Source: Lithobates sylvaticus (taxonomy: Eukaryota > Chordata > Amphibia > Anura > Ranidae). Taken from it: a DNA stretch of 64,000 nt. Position 1 is the first letter of the stretch; each line of letters starts with the position of its first letter. This document shows positions 49,041-62,592 of the stretch, piece after piece. The position numbers and the translations under genes are program-made. The notes beneath the pieces were generated by a model. That model was not told where the DNA came from. It ran no database searches and saw only the letters and a program-made list of their open reading frames with translations. The stretch lies in contig CM053030.1 in NCBI GenBank assembly GCA_028564925.1, forward strand, positions 377,054,945 through 377,118,944. The letters are read 5' to 3'.

Positions 49041-50040
49041 GAAAAAAAAAAAGACTATTTCAACAACTCACAGTTGTTGACATCGGACATTTTTTCTACT
49101 TGACCTTGAGGGTCATAATATGTTTTTTGTTAAGAGATACACATTATTGCTAGTTACTCTCTTACAAAAAATAAATAGTAAATAAGCACACCACATCTAT
49201 GACAAAGTCCTTAATAGTAATATTCTTTTTCCTTAGTAGTAATATTGCCACTAAGTGTATGACTTCATTCAGCAAGTGGTTTGCATTGGCGGATGGGCAA
49301 ATAATCTTTTTTGTTTGCCTGTTCTGCAAAAGGCAAACAGCTAGAGTTCTTGGTAAACCCTGTGTCAACATGAACACAAATCTTATCCCTACAAACAATC
49401 CTAATGCTGAAGCCAACATTTCTCATTTCAAAAACACAGGCATGAAATAAAACAGAAAATAAACTTTAGACTGTGGATGAACAGATGTTACATTATGCAA
49501 TAAATGAAGTATTCTTTCAGAAAGTTTTTTCCAAATTGTCCATATTCAAATCATTTTAGTGCTTCACTATTTCAGTTGTTTGTCATGCTAGAATACAAAA
49601 TAGGTAAAATGCTGATTTTCATTCTATCTACCACTTTTATAAGAGGAACCTTTTATCATCACATTGCTGTAAAATAAGAGTTGATTTAAGCTGATACAAC
49701 TTTACTGATCAATGTTACAAAAAAGAGAAGAGGAGAGAAGAGGAATAGTCTGCAAGCAAGGAAAGTACTGTAGGAGACTGACGTAGTAATATAGACAGGG
49801 AGTGTACATAGTTTGTCCCAATTTATTGTTCCAAAATTCACTGGGCATCCCATATATTCCTTTACCCATCCAAGTTCAATTCCCTCAATAAAACACACAA
49901 AAAAAAACCTCATGGACTGTTCATTGTCTTAAAGTGTCTGGGAAATTAATGCCTGGCTGGGCAGGGTGACAGGTGGGCCACAACACTCAGCAACCCCTAC
50001 GGGGTACCGCTTCACCTCTTACAGGTTTTGTTGAGAGGGT
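49041..50040. other. Gene-free stretch
   Basis: Unique-looking AT-rich sequence; overlapping short frames at 49162-49450 lack any recognised domain. Confidence 0.45.
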
Positions 50041-51016
50041 CTAATGCCATGCACACACGCCCAGACTTTTCCGGCGGATAATCCACCGGAGTTTTGGCGG
50101 AAGTCCGTGGGACTTTTGAAATGAACGGACTTGCTCCACACACGGAGTAAAGTCCGTTCAATTAGAACGTGACTCCAGGTAGACGGGACTAGTGAAAGGA
50201 AGTCAATGCCGCTGCCTCGATGGGTGAGATTGACACCTCGCTAGCCCTGTCACCTGGTATGGATTTAAAGGGGAATCAATACGCCGAAAAACCGGCATTG
50301 GGGTCCCAAATCCATATCAGACCCTTATCGGTATATCCATATATATCCAAATCCATATCAGACCCCGGCCGGTCAGGAAAAGGGGTGGGGACGAGCGAGC
50401 GCCCCCCTCCTGAGCCATACCAGGCAGCGTGCCCTCAACATGGGGGGAGCCTTGGGGAAAGGCCCCCCCACCCCAAAGCACCTTGTCTCCATGTTGATGA
50501 GGACAAGGGACTCTTCCCGACAACCCTGGCCGTTGGTTGTCGGGGTCTGCGGGCGGGGGGCTTATCGGAATCCGGGAGCCCCCTTTAACCACTTCAGCCC
50601 CGGACCATTTGGCAGCCAAAGGACCAGAGGTCTTTTTTCAATTTCGCACTGCACTACTTTAACTGGTAATTGCGCGGTCATGCAATTTTGTAACCAAACG
50701 AAATTTGCGTCCTTTTCTTCCCACAAATAGAGCTTTCTTTTGATGGTATTTGATTGCCTCTGTGATTTTTATTTTTTGCGATATAAACGGAAAAAGAGCG
50801 AAAATTTTGAAAAAAAAAGAGATTTTCTACTTTTTGTTATAAAAAAAATCTAATAAACTCAATTTTAGTCAAACATTTGGGCCAAAATGTATTCAGCCAC
50901 ATGTCTTTAGTAAAAAAAATGCCAATAAGCGTATATTTATTGGTTTGCGCAAAAGTTATAGCGTCTACAAACTAGAGTACATTTTCTGGAATTTACACCG
51001 CTTTTAATTTATGACT

Positions 51017-52497
51017 ATGAATTACACTGATTACTAATTATTTTTCCTCTTTTTCTGTTCATTCATTTTTTTCTATATAATAACAATCAAATATTATTAA
51101 TATTAATTTTAAATATTTACAAAATATTTTAATTATTTTTAATATCTTGTAAATGGAATTTTCCTATAAGAAATTTCAAATCGAGATCGTTTATGAGTTG
51201 TGTAATTTGTATCACTTGTGAGTTATGAGCGGCAGTTAACCAATTTGTTGCCACTCTCACTCTAATAGACCCTTGAACTAAGAAGAGACTGTGCAGAACC
51301 CGGCCCTCTCCTGGTGCTGGCTGATTTGGGATAAATCGGCCGTGCTTCGCCGGGATGACAGGCTTAGGGCGATGTTTTTTGCTTCTCTTTTTCTCTTTTT
51401 GTTTTTATTTTTATTTAGATGTTGCGGGGTGTTTCAGATACACCTCGCGAACATACTGTCCCCTTTACTATATACACTATGGCCTCTGAGCCATTATTTC
51501 TCAAGTTAGGGCAACTTTGCCCTTCACCAATATGGTGGATACATACTCGGCCCTCAGTGACTCAGATCTGGGCGGTTCTTTTGTGTGTAGGATAATAAAA
51601 GGTGGTGAGTCAGCACGCCGCCCGTGCCCCTGGAAGACGTCAGTTGTGACGAAACGGCGTAGGGAGGAGCGGCGTGCTGACGTCACCATACGAACCAACG
51701 CAGATCCCGGAAGCAAACGGGCAGCGAAATTGAGCCGGCCGGCTATTACTAATGCTTTTATCTACTTGCGATCTTGTAAGTGCATGAATTTTTTAATTTT
51801 TAAATAAACTGTATACAGAGGTACACTATGGATTGTCTCTTTCGTTCCATGCTCCCTGTTTGACCCTATCTGAGCCCACACCATCCATTCTGAAGTAACC
51901 TGGTAAAGTCTCTGGATTTCCCTGGCCGGGATTAAAGCCACAAGCTAGTGTGACCTCTGTGACAGGGGGTCGCACAATCCGGTAAGGGTCAGTGTGACTG
52001 GACGGTGGAGGTGTTTTCTTGCTCTTATCTGGATCACACTTTTGAACTGCTGTTTATCGAATGAGAGCACTGTGGAGTCTCTGGAACTTCTCATACGCTT
52101 ATTGTGTGTTTTTCACAAATCACATTGAACTTTATAAAAACAATCGATCACTATTGTTTGTTTTTTTCACTTTTATTTCTTTTTTTGGTTTTATACGATT
52201 GTTTTATGCCATCACGGACTTCATTGGTACAAGGAGGTCTAAAATTGTTGTGTCAATTCCAATGTATGTTGGTTTATACTAATTTGCGTCATTAGTGCAC
52301 AATATTTGCAGCGCAGTTGTTTGTTTTATATTGGTCTTGTTGGTGTGGGTATCTCACATTCACAACTGCAGCAGCTTGTTTAATTTTTATTGTTTGGTTT
52401 TTTATTGTACACAAAAAATTTTATTCTATAATCAACGTTATGGGATATTATTTATAGAAATTTTTGGACAGCGCAGTATTCTTTACACTTTTTTTTC
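51017..52497 (+). mobile_element. Retroelement-like insertion with 14-bp target duplication
   Basis: TTTAATTTATGACT is present at 51003-51016 and 52498-52511; between them the host element's sequence is interrupted. The insertion shows the shared core GACGTCAGTTGTGACGAAAC at about 51639-51658, followed by GGCGTAGGGAGGAG, a GTAAGTG word, a region with CTGGTAAAG, and a 3' tail GCGCAGTATTCTTTACAC ending in T-rich sequence plus C. The core and tail match 21568-23167. No reverse transcriptase frame is present, so it is non-autonomous or truncated. Confidence 0.75.
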
Positions 52498-52518
52498 TTT
52501 AATTTATGACTGCCTATT

Positions 52519-53625
52519 TCATTTCTTGAGGTGCTAAAATGGCAGAGAAGTACAAAACCCCCCCAAATGACCCCATTTTGGAAAGTAGACACCCCAAGCT
52601 ATTTGCTGAGAGGCATGTTGAGCCCATTGAATATTTTTTTTTTTTAGTCCCAAGTGATTGAATAAAGACAAAAAATAAAAAAGATTTTTTTTTTTTTCAA
52701 AAAGTTGTCACTAAATGATATATTGCTCACACATGCCATAGTTATATGTGGAATTGCACCCCAAAATACATTTTGCTGCTTCTCCTGAGTATGGGGATAC
52801 CACATGTGTGGGACTTTTTGGGAGCCTAGCCGCGTACGGGGCCCCGAAACCCAAGCACCGCCTTCAGGATTTCTAAGGGTGCAAATTTTTGATTTCACTC
52901 CTCACTACCTATCACAGTTTCGAAGGCCATAAAATGCCAAAATAGCACAAAACCCCCCCAAATGACCCCATTTTGGAAAGTAGACACCCCAAGCTATTTG
53001 TTGAGAGGCATGGTGAGTATTTTACAGCTCTCATTTGTTTTTGAAAATGAAGAAAGTAAAGAAAAAAAAAATTTTTTTTTTCTTTTTTCAATTTTCAAAA
53101 CTTTGTGACAAAAAGCGACATCTGCAAAATACTCACAATACCTCTCAGCAAATAGCTTGGGGTGTCTACTTTCCAAAATGGGGTCATTTTGGGGGGTTTT
53201 ATGCCATCTGGGCATTCCATGGCCTCCGAAACTGTGATTGGCAGTGAGAAGTGAAATAAAAAAATTACACCCTTAGAAAGCCTGAAGGCGGTGATTGGTT
53301 TTTGGGGTTCCGTACGCAGCTAGGCTCCCAAAAAGTCCCACACATGTGGTATCCCCGTACTCAGGAGAAGCAACAGAATGTATTTTGGGGTGTATTTCTA
53401 CATATGCCCATGACATGTTTGAGCAATATATCATTTAGTGACAACTTTTTGTAAAAAAAAAAATATATATTTTTTTTTTTTTCATTATTCAATCTCTTGG
53501 GACAAAAAAAAAAAATATTTAATGGGCTCAACATTGCTCTCATCAAATAGCTTGGGGTGTCTACTTTCCAAAATGGGGTCATTTGGGGGGGGGTTTGAAC
53601 TGTCCTGGCATTTTATGCACAACAT
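52519..53625. repeat. ~550-bp-arm inverted repeat inside the TTAA element
   Basis: Words in the left arm (CCCCATTTTGGAAAGTAGAC at 52571 and 52966; GGGATACCACATGTGTGGGA at 52793) recur as complements in the right arm (53162, 53556 and 53340). The symmetry centre is the A/T run near 53065-53080. Arms are visibly diverged. The sister element at 442-3109 has only a single copy of this region (about 845-1200), so the inversion arose later in this lineage. Confidence 0.8.
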
Positions 53626-54840
53626 TTAGAAGCCTATGTCACACGTCACCCACTCTTCTAACCACTTGTAGACAAAGCCCTTTCTGACACTTTTTGTTTA
53701 CATGAAAACATATTTTTTTTTTGCAAGAAAATTACGTTGAACCCCCAAACACTATATATAATGTTAAAGCAAAGGCCCTACAGATTAAAATGGTGGGTGT
53801 TGCATTTTTTTTTTCCACACAGTATTTGCGCAGCGATTTTTCAAACGCATTTTTTGTGGAAAAAATACACTTTTTTTTATTTTAATGCACTAAAACACAC
53901 TATATTGCTCAAATTTTTGATGAAATAAAAAATATGATCTTAGGCCGAGTACATGGATACCAAACACGACATGCTTTAAAATTGCGCACAAACACGCAGT
54001 GGCGACAAACTACATACATTTTTAAAAGCCTTTAAAAGCCTTTACATGATACCACATTAGATTCACGGAGGAGGTCTACTGCTAAAATTACTGCCCTCGA
54101 TCTGACCTTCGCGGTGATACCTCACATGCATGGTGCAATTGCTGTTTACATATGACGCCAGACCAACGCTTGTGTACGCCTTTGCGCAAGAGAAGGGGGG
54201 GCAGGGGTGCTTTTTTTTTTTTGTTTGTTTTTTTTTTTATTTATTTAGCTTTTTTATTTTATTTTTAAACTGTTCCTTCCATTTTTTTTCTTTGTTATGA
54301 TTTTTATTGTTATCTCAGGGAATGTAAATATCCCCTATGATAGCAATAGGCAGTGACAGGTACTCTTTTTTTGAAAAAATTGGGGTCTATTAGACCCTAG
54401 ATCTTTCCTCTGCCCTCAAAGCATCTGACCACACCAAGATTGGTGTGATAAAATGCTTTCCCAATTTCCCAATGGCGCGGTTTATATCCGGGAGGGGGGA
54501 CATTCCCTCCCACTGCTTGTAAAAGCAGTCTAGAGGCTAATTACCCGCTAGAATTGCTTTTACATGAAAGCCGATCACTGGCTGAAAAGAATGATACCAA
54601 GATGATACCTAAACCTGCAGGCATCATTCTGGTATAACCATTCAAAGTCCAGCAACATACTGGACATATATTGTAATCTTTTTTTTTTCATGCAGCCTCT
54701 TGGCTGAACGAAAAAAAGAGATTGATTGGTGGGTATGCCCACCATTAAAATACCTCCCTTCATCCACCCACTTCTAATGATGGGCATACATGCACCATTT
54801 ATATATGCCGATGCATGGGGGCATCCTCCCGCAAAAGTTA

Positions 54841-54885
54841 TGCCGTGTACACACGGTCGGAATTTCGACCGTATGTACGTGGCAT
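54841..54885. mobile_element. 45-bp mini-hairpin of the CACACG family
   Basis: The whole element consists of the two family termini: ATGCCGTGTACACACGGTCG on the left and CGACCGTATGTACGTGGCAT on the right, with only a few bases between. TA borders both sides (54839-54840 and 54886-54887). Confidence 0.8.
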
Positions 54886-55639
54886 TAGGAGCCAATCGCT
54901 CCTCCCCCCCCCTGCTGCCCCCATGCTTCGGCATATATGCTCTTTTTTTTAACTGTGGTGGTGAAATCACCTCCTACAGTGTTGGAGTCGCGTCTTTATG
55001 TATCGTGGGAGCAAACGCTGTTGCTGTCAAGATAAATAAATCCGCGTTGCAACTGAATGGCGCACCTGAAAACAAAAAAATGCTTAACACTAAAACACAG
55101 TAAACAAAATTACATACCTGAAAAGCAAGCATGATAAAACATAATAAAACATTGCAGAATAGAATGGAGTAAAAAAAGAGCAACAATAGAGAGAGAATAG
55201 AGTGAGAGAGAGAGAACAATAAAACGACAACTATTTTATTTTTTTTTATTTTTTTGAGATTCACAGGTAAAAAAGCTCCTGACTGAAGCGACTGAATCAA
55301 AACGCTACCACAAAAAAACTGTTAGCGATCGCAGGGATCAGGCCTGACTCTGCGAACGCTGCAGTTATGTGTGCTTAGTGTTTTGTAAGTGACAGTGATC
55401 GATCGATACTGCACTTGGGTGGGCTGGGCTGGGCGGAGGGGGAAAACGCAGGTGCTAGCAGGTATCTGGGCTGATCCCGCTAACAATGCGGTTTTTTTTG
55501 GAACCCTAAACTGCTGGGACGCTAGTATAGATCTGATCAGATCAGATATTGATCTGTTCAGATACTGTGCCACTAAGGGAGGTGTATGCTTTGTGCGTGG
55601 GTGTTTGCGGTACTGGCACTAACCTGGGGCGACACAGAC

Positions 55640-56740
55640 CTTATTTGACCCTAAAACCTAATTGATATCACCCGCCGGGCGATCAGGGGGTTAAACCGTT
55701 ATTGGGTAATAAATGGCGGGTGCCCTGACAGTATAAAAAACAAGCTAACTAACCAGCGTCACCCGTAACAGTAATACAAAAAAAAACTGGTTACCTAGCG
55801 ACACTAATGCAGCGATCAGAAAAACGATCGCTTAGTGACACTGGCAAAAGGGGGTGAAAGGGTTAACTAGGGGCAATCAGGGGGTTAAACCTTTATTAGG
55901 TAATATATGGGGGTACCTGACGCTATATAAAAACCTGACGGGGAACCTAAATAACGAAATAACTAACTGGCTAACCAGCGTCACCAGTGACAGTTATACA
56001 GTGATCACTGGTGAAAGGGTTAACTCTAGGGGCAATCAGGGGGTTAAAACCTTTATTTAGGTTGTAATATGGGGGTACCTGACCTATAAACCTATTTATG
56101 AACCTATATAAACATGGCGGTTACCTAAAAAAAAAAAATGGTTACCTAGCGACACTAATGCAGCGATCAGAAAAACGATCGCTTAGTGACACTGGCAAAA
56201 GGGGGTGAAAGGGTTAACTAGGGGCAATCAGGGGGTTAAAACCTTTATTAGGTAATATATGGGGGTACCTGACGCTATATAAAAACCTGACGGGGAACCT
56301 AAATAACGAAATAACTAACTGGCTAACCAGCGTCACCAGTGACAGTTATACAGTGATCACTGGTGAAAGGGTTAACTCTAGGGGCAATCAAGGGGTTAAA
56401 ACCTTTATTTAGGTTGTAATATGGGGGTACCTGACCTATAAAACTATTTATGAACCTATATAAACATGGCGGTTACCTAAAAAAAAAAAAATGGTTACCT
56501 AGCGACAGCAGTGACACTAATACAGCGATCAGAAAAACGATCGCTTAGTGACACTGGCAAAAGGGGGTGAAAGGGTTACCTGGGGGGCAATCAAGGGGTT
56601 AAACCTTTATTAGGGGGGGGTAGGGGGCTACCTTGGACCTAAAACTAACTGCCCTGACAGTTATTACAGTCACACTGACACTAAATGCAGTGATCAGTAA
56701 AAAAATGATCACTGCAATTAGTGACACTGTGACTGGGGGG
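55640..56740. repeat. ~352-bp tandem repeat, about three units
   Basis: GGTTACCTAGCGACA starts at 55789, 56140 and 56493 (spacings 351 and 353). Units contain CGATCAGAAAAACGATCGCT hairpins and GTTAAACC or GGTTAA words. The first and third units are incomplete. Confidence 0.9.
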
Positions 56741-58084
56741 GGAGGGGGTGATCTGGGGGGTGATCAGGGGGTGACAGGGGGGTGGAATATGTGCCTAACT
56801 GTACTGGTGTCAGTGTACTGTTGTGCACTAACCTTTACATGTTCACCGCTCGGCGTCTCCGGTCACATAGACCGGCGCACCGAGCGTGACATCACTTCCG
56901 CCTTCCTGTCTATACAATAGACAGGAAGGGGAAGCTTTTCATTGGCCAGGAGCGATCGCGAGGGGGTGGCCAGAAACCACTGGCCGTCCCCTCGTCCCGG
57001 ATCGCTCCTGACACGATCCCGACCGTCCCCGCCGGCGGAGGGGGGTCCGATCGGACCCCCCAACCGCCGGAAGAATGTCACGTACAGGTACGTGATTCTG
57101 CCTGTACGTGCCATTCTGCCGACGTATATCTACATGGGGCGGTCGGGAAGTGGTTAATAAGAGGGCCCCAGATACCGGCCCCCCACCCTATGTGGATGAG
57201 TATGGGGTACGATGTACCCCTACCCATTCACCTAAGGGAAAAAAGTGTAAATAAAAACACAACACAGGTTTTTAAAATACTTTATTACACAACTTCCGGG
57301 GGTCTTCTTCCGTCTTGGGGGGTCTTCTCGCCGGACTCCTCCGCTATCTTCTGCTGGCTCTTTTACTAGTGGAGGAGTCCGGCTTGCTCCTTCGTCACCT
57401 CTGCCAACTGGGGGTCTTGTTCTGACTTTGGGGGTCTTGTCCCGCTCTTCTGTTCTTCTTGCCTTCTGTCGCAGTCGATGTCGCCACCGCCTTCTGCTTT
57501 TTCAGCTGCTTCTTCGTCTTCTTCTTTCTTCATCCGATGTTGACACGCCGTCTCCACTTGCAATGGCCCAGACGTGTTGCGCTTCCAGTTACTTAGGGAC
57601 AAGAGGCGGGTCACCGACTCATGTCACATGGTGACCCCGTCCCCTTATGATGTAACAGTCCCATCATCCTCCGGGACTGTGACATCATAGGGGGCGGGGT
57701 CACCATGTGACATGAGCCGGGTTGTCGGGAAGAGGCCCTTGTCCTCATCAACATGGGGACAAGGTGCTTTGGGGTGGGGGGGCCACAGGGCCCCCTTTCC
57801 CCAAGGCACCCCCCCATGTTGAGGGCACGCGGCCTGGTACGGCTCAGGAGGGGGGCGCTCGCTCGTCCCCACCCCTTTTCCTGACCGGCCGGGCTGCGTG
57901 CTCGTAGGGATTCCTCTTTAAATCCATACCAGGTGATGGGGCTAGCGAGGTGTCAATCTCACTGATAGAGGCCGCGATAATTTTGAGTCAAAACTTCAAA
58001 CTTAGTCCACCAGACTTTTGAGGAGAAAAACTCTAGTCCGGCAGACAATCTCGCGGGATAGTCCGATCGTGTGTATGGGGCATA

Positions 58085-58343
58085 AATATGACTTGCAATA
58101 CAATAGGCACCAGATTAAGACCTACTGCTCACAGTAATCAGCTCTTAGCAACAGAACTGACCTGACATGCCCCCTTCTCTGCAATTCATATATGTATTCA
58201 GCTCTGCCAGCATAGACCACTGTGCCTCAAGAGCAGGAAGCAGCATTTTCAATGAGAAAAAGGGGTATTTTCTAGCAATAATCTGTCACATGTCATAATA
58301 TCTAGAGGTATAGGCCTAAAACGAGATAAAAAGGTGTCAGACT
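58085..58343. other. Gene-free spacer
   Basis: Short unique-looking stretch between two elements. Confidence 0.35.
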
Positions 58344-58347
58344 TTAA

Positions 58348-59070
58348 CCACCTGACGACTGCCCACCGCCAATTGAGGGCAGCAGAATGGCACTCCTGCT
58401 CAAATCGCCGTAGCTGTACGGTGGGTGCTTTGAGTATAGGGGGCCCATGCGCGCGCCGGCCGCGTCTCTAAGGAGCCGATGTGTGTGCCCAATAGCCACG
58501 ATGTCCACTAGGCACCCACGATCGCTCCTGACAGTGAGAATGGAAATTTGTGTGTGTAAAACACACAAATCCATGTCCTGTCAGAGGAGAGGAGACAGAT
58601 TGTGTGTTCCTAGTATATAGGGACACCGATCGGTCTCCTCCTCCAGTCAGTCATATCCCCCCACAGTTAGAACACACAGTTAGGGAACACATTTAACCCC
58701 TTGATCGCCCCCTAGTGTTAACCCCTTCCCTGCCAGTGACATTTATACAGTAAGCAGTGCATTTTTATAGCACTGATCGCTGTATAAATGTCAATGGTCC
58801 CAAAAATGTGTCAAAAGTGTCCAATCTGTCTGCCATAATGTTGCAGTCCCAATAAAATCGCAAATCGCTGCCATTACTAGTAAAAAAATAAAATAATAAA
58901 AATGCCATAAATCTATCCCCTATTTTGTAGACGCTATAACTATTGCACAAACCAATCAATATACGCATATTGGGATTTTTTTTACCAAACATATGTAGAA
59001 GAATATATATCGGCCTACAAAACTGATGAAGAAATTATAATATTGTTTTTAATTTTAGGATATTTATTAT
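58348..59070. mobile_element. CCACCT-ended TTAA element, one end missing
   Basis: TTAA at 58344-58347 and CCACCTGACGACTGCCC begin the element. Sequence from about 58735 to 59070 is the complement of 43610-43980 (TGACATTTATACAG hairpin, CGCTATAACTATTGCACAAA), so it ends inside the family's left half. It is cut by the next element at about 59085. Confidence 0.7.
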
Positions 59071-59084
59071 AGCATTAAAAACTT

Positions 59085-59456
59085 CTGTGCTGCAGCAGCC
59101 CCCAAGACACCCCTTTTTCTTATCTGAACCCGATCGTTCCAGAGTTGAGGATGAGCCCAGCAGCTCCAGCCACTATCTCGGGTTCTCATTGGATAGATTT
59201 AAAGCAGCAGGAGCCATTGGCGGGAGCCGGGGGTGGGGCCATGTCCTGCTGTCTGTGTCAATGGACGCAGCAGCAGGACTCAGGAGTGTGCCTGCACGAG
59301 TGCCCCCATGGAAAGCAGCTCTCCATGGGGGCACTAAATAAAGAGGAGGGGCCAGGTGCGCTGCCGGGGGACCCCAGAAAAGGAGAATCTGGACCATTCT
59401 GTGCAAAACCCTTGCACAAAGCAGGTAAATATGACATGTTTGTTATTACAATCACT
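59085..59456. mobile_element. AGTGATTGTAAAG-type TTAA element, reverse orientation, truncated
   Basis: Ends ATTACAATCACT with TTAA at 59457-59460. GAAAGCAGCTCTCCATGGGG and ACAAAGCAGGTAAATATGAC match complements of the 23684-24149 interior. The other end is missing. Confidence 0.7.
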
Positions 59457-59460
59457 TTAA

Positions 59461-60315
59461 GGCATGGTTATTATTAGACAGTTTGGACTGGGCCTTAGAA
59501 ATATTCTAATACTTGGTTCAAACAGGCAACCTATTTATGTATGATATCATATGGTGAAATTATATAATTAAAAATATTACTGTAAATAAACTATTTAAAG
59601 TAGACAATATTTATCTTTTATGTTCATTTAGCTAATATAACATACCCTTAAATGTTACAGCTATATTATACTTAAGATATTGAAACATTTTTTTTACTGA
59701 AGATTACACCTATATCCTATCAATTAGCTACAAAGGAACCAATTTATGAAGCCCAGCAAGGTGCTTTAAAAATGTGCTAATCTAACCTTTGAAGCTAGGA
59801 AATCACCATTAAAATTACTGGAATGTGTGTAAAAAATAATCTGGTTAAAACACCTGAAAACATGACCTGCTAAAGTCATGTGACCAACTCTCCTCGAATC
59901 AGATTTTTCTCTCTGCTGCCTTAAAATGCCATAGGCTGTATACCACAGTGTGTATAGTATAAATGAGAGTGGTATCTTCTCTCCATTATATATGAGCCTC
60001 TAATTGTTAAAAAAAGAAAGAAAAATTTGTAAAAATAAATAAAATTTGAAGTCATTACAGAAGGCGATGTACCATATTAGAAACAAACTAAGACCTTGAA
60101 TATAAATGAAAATTCTATAGATTAAATTGACAATGTATACTTATTTAACCCAATTCAATTATTGGCAGAACAGTTAGGAATATTTTAATATTGAAATCAT
60201 AAAGTCTTGAGAACTTAATCCACAGAGACAAAGACTCCTAAAGCCCTCCTTCCTAAAGCATACGTAAAACTAAAAATAATAAAAAAAAATTAATATTAGC
60301 TTACCCATCACTCCT
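59461..60315. other. Gene-free stretch
   Basis: AT-rich unique-looking sequence. Confidence 0.45.
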
Positions 60316-60317
60316 TA

Positions 60318-60743
60318 TGCCCCGTACACACGAGCGGATTTTCCGTCGGAAAAAACTTGGATGGTTTTTCTGACGGAATTCCGCTCAAGCTTGGCTTGCA
60401 TACACACGGTCACACAAAAGTTCTCTGAACTTTTGACCGTCAAGAACGCAGTGATGTACAACACTACGACTAGCCAAGAAAATGAAGTTCAGTGCTTCAG
60501 AGCATGTGTCGAATTGTTTCCGAGCATGCGTAGGAATTTTGCACGTTGGAATTGGTACAGACGATCAGAATTTCCGATCAGAACTTTTTCCGACTGAAAA
60601 AATTGAGAACCTGCTCTCAAACTTTTGCTGGCTGGAATTTCACCAGCAAAAGTCTGATGGAGCATACACACGGTCGGAATTTCCAACCAAAAGCTCAAAT
60701 CTGACTTTTGCTGGCGGAATTTCCGATCGTGTGTACGGGGCAT
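60318..60743. mobile_element. ATGCCCCGTACACACG hairpin element
   Basis: Ends ATGCCCCGTACACACGAGCG and ATCGTGTGTACGGGGCAT are complementary, with TA at 60316-60317 and 60744-60745. The interior contains TTCCGTCGGAAAA-type fold-back words. Best-preserved small member of the family. Confidence 0.9.
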
Positions 60744-60812
60744 TAGAGTACATTATTTTTTCCTGCCTTTTGCTTTTTTTATACTTAGTGATCCTGCCAG
60801 TTCTTTAATACC

Positions 60813-62472
<1,660 letters not shown>

Positions 62473-62489
62473 TATATATATATATATAC

Positions 62490-62565
<76 letters not shown>

Positions 62566-62592
62566 GGGATATATATATATATATATTATTAT
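62473..62592. repeat. (TA)n-(TAGA)n-(TA)n microsatellite
   Basis: A (TA)n run continues from 60814-60852 on the far side of the Tc1 insertion, followed by about 18 TAGA units (62490-62562), GGGG and another (TA)n. The transposon therefore landed within a simple repeat. Confidence 0.97.

Larger units (their letters stand above)
50589..57153. mobile_element. Large CCACTT-ended TTAA element carrying further insertions
   Basis: Borders are TTAA at 50585-50588 and 57154-57157, and ends CCACTTCAGCCCCGGACC and CGGTCGGGAAGTGG. It contains, in order: the family left-terminal signature (about 50700-50830), a retroelement insertion (51017-52497), a long inverted repeat (52519-53625), AT-rich sequence parallel to 1340-1900 of the first-window copy, a 45-bp mini-hairpin (54841-54885), a block of about 352-bp tandem units (55640-56740), and a GC-rich stem block. 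No transposase frame exists; the short frames are not credible. Confidence 0.85.
50044..58082. mobile_element. Palindromic-family element, interrupted by nested insertions
   Basis: Ends ATGCCATGCACACACG and GTGTGTATGGGGCA are bounded by TA (50042-50043 and 58083-58084). The left arm runs 50044-50584, is interrupted by a TTAA element, and resumes at 57158-57665 with TCCGGGGGTCTTCTTCCGTC-type sequence. The central hairpin GGGACTGTGACATCAT is near 57675. The right arm (57675-58082) lacks roughly 700 bases compared with the intact copy at 11441-14030. Joined across the insertion, CCCTTTAA and TAAGAGGGGCCC-like flanks reproduce the intact copy at 12040-12055. Confidence 0.85.
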
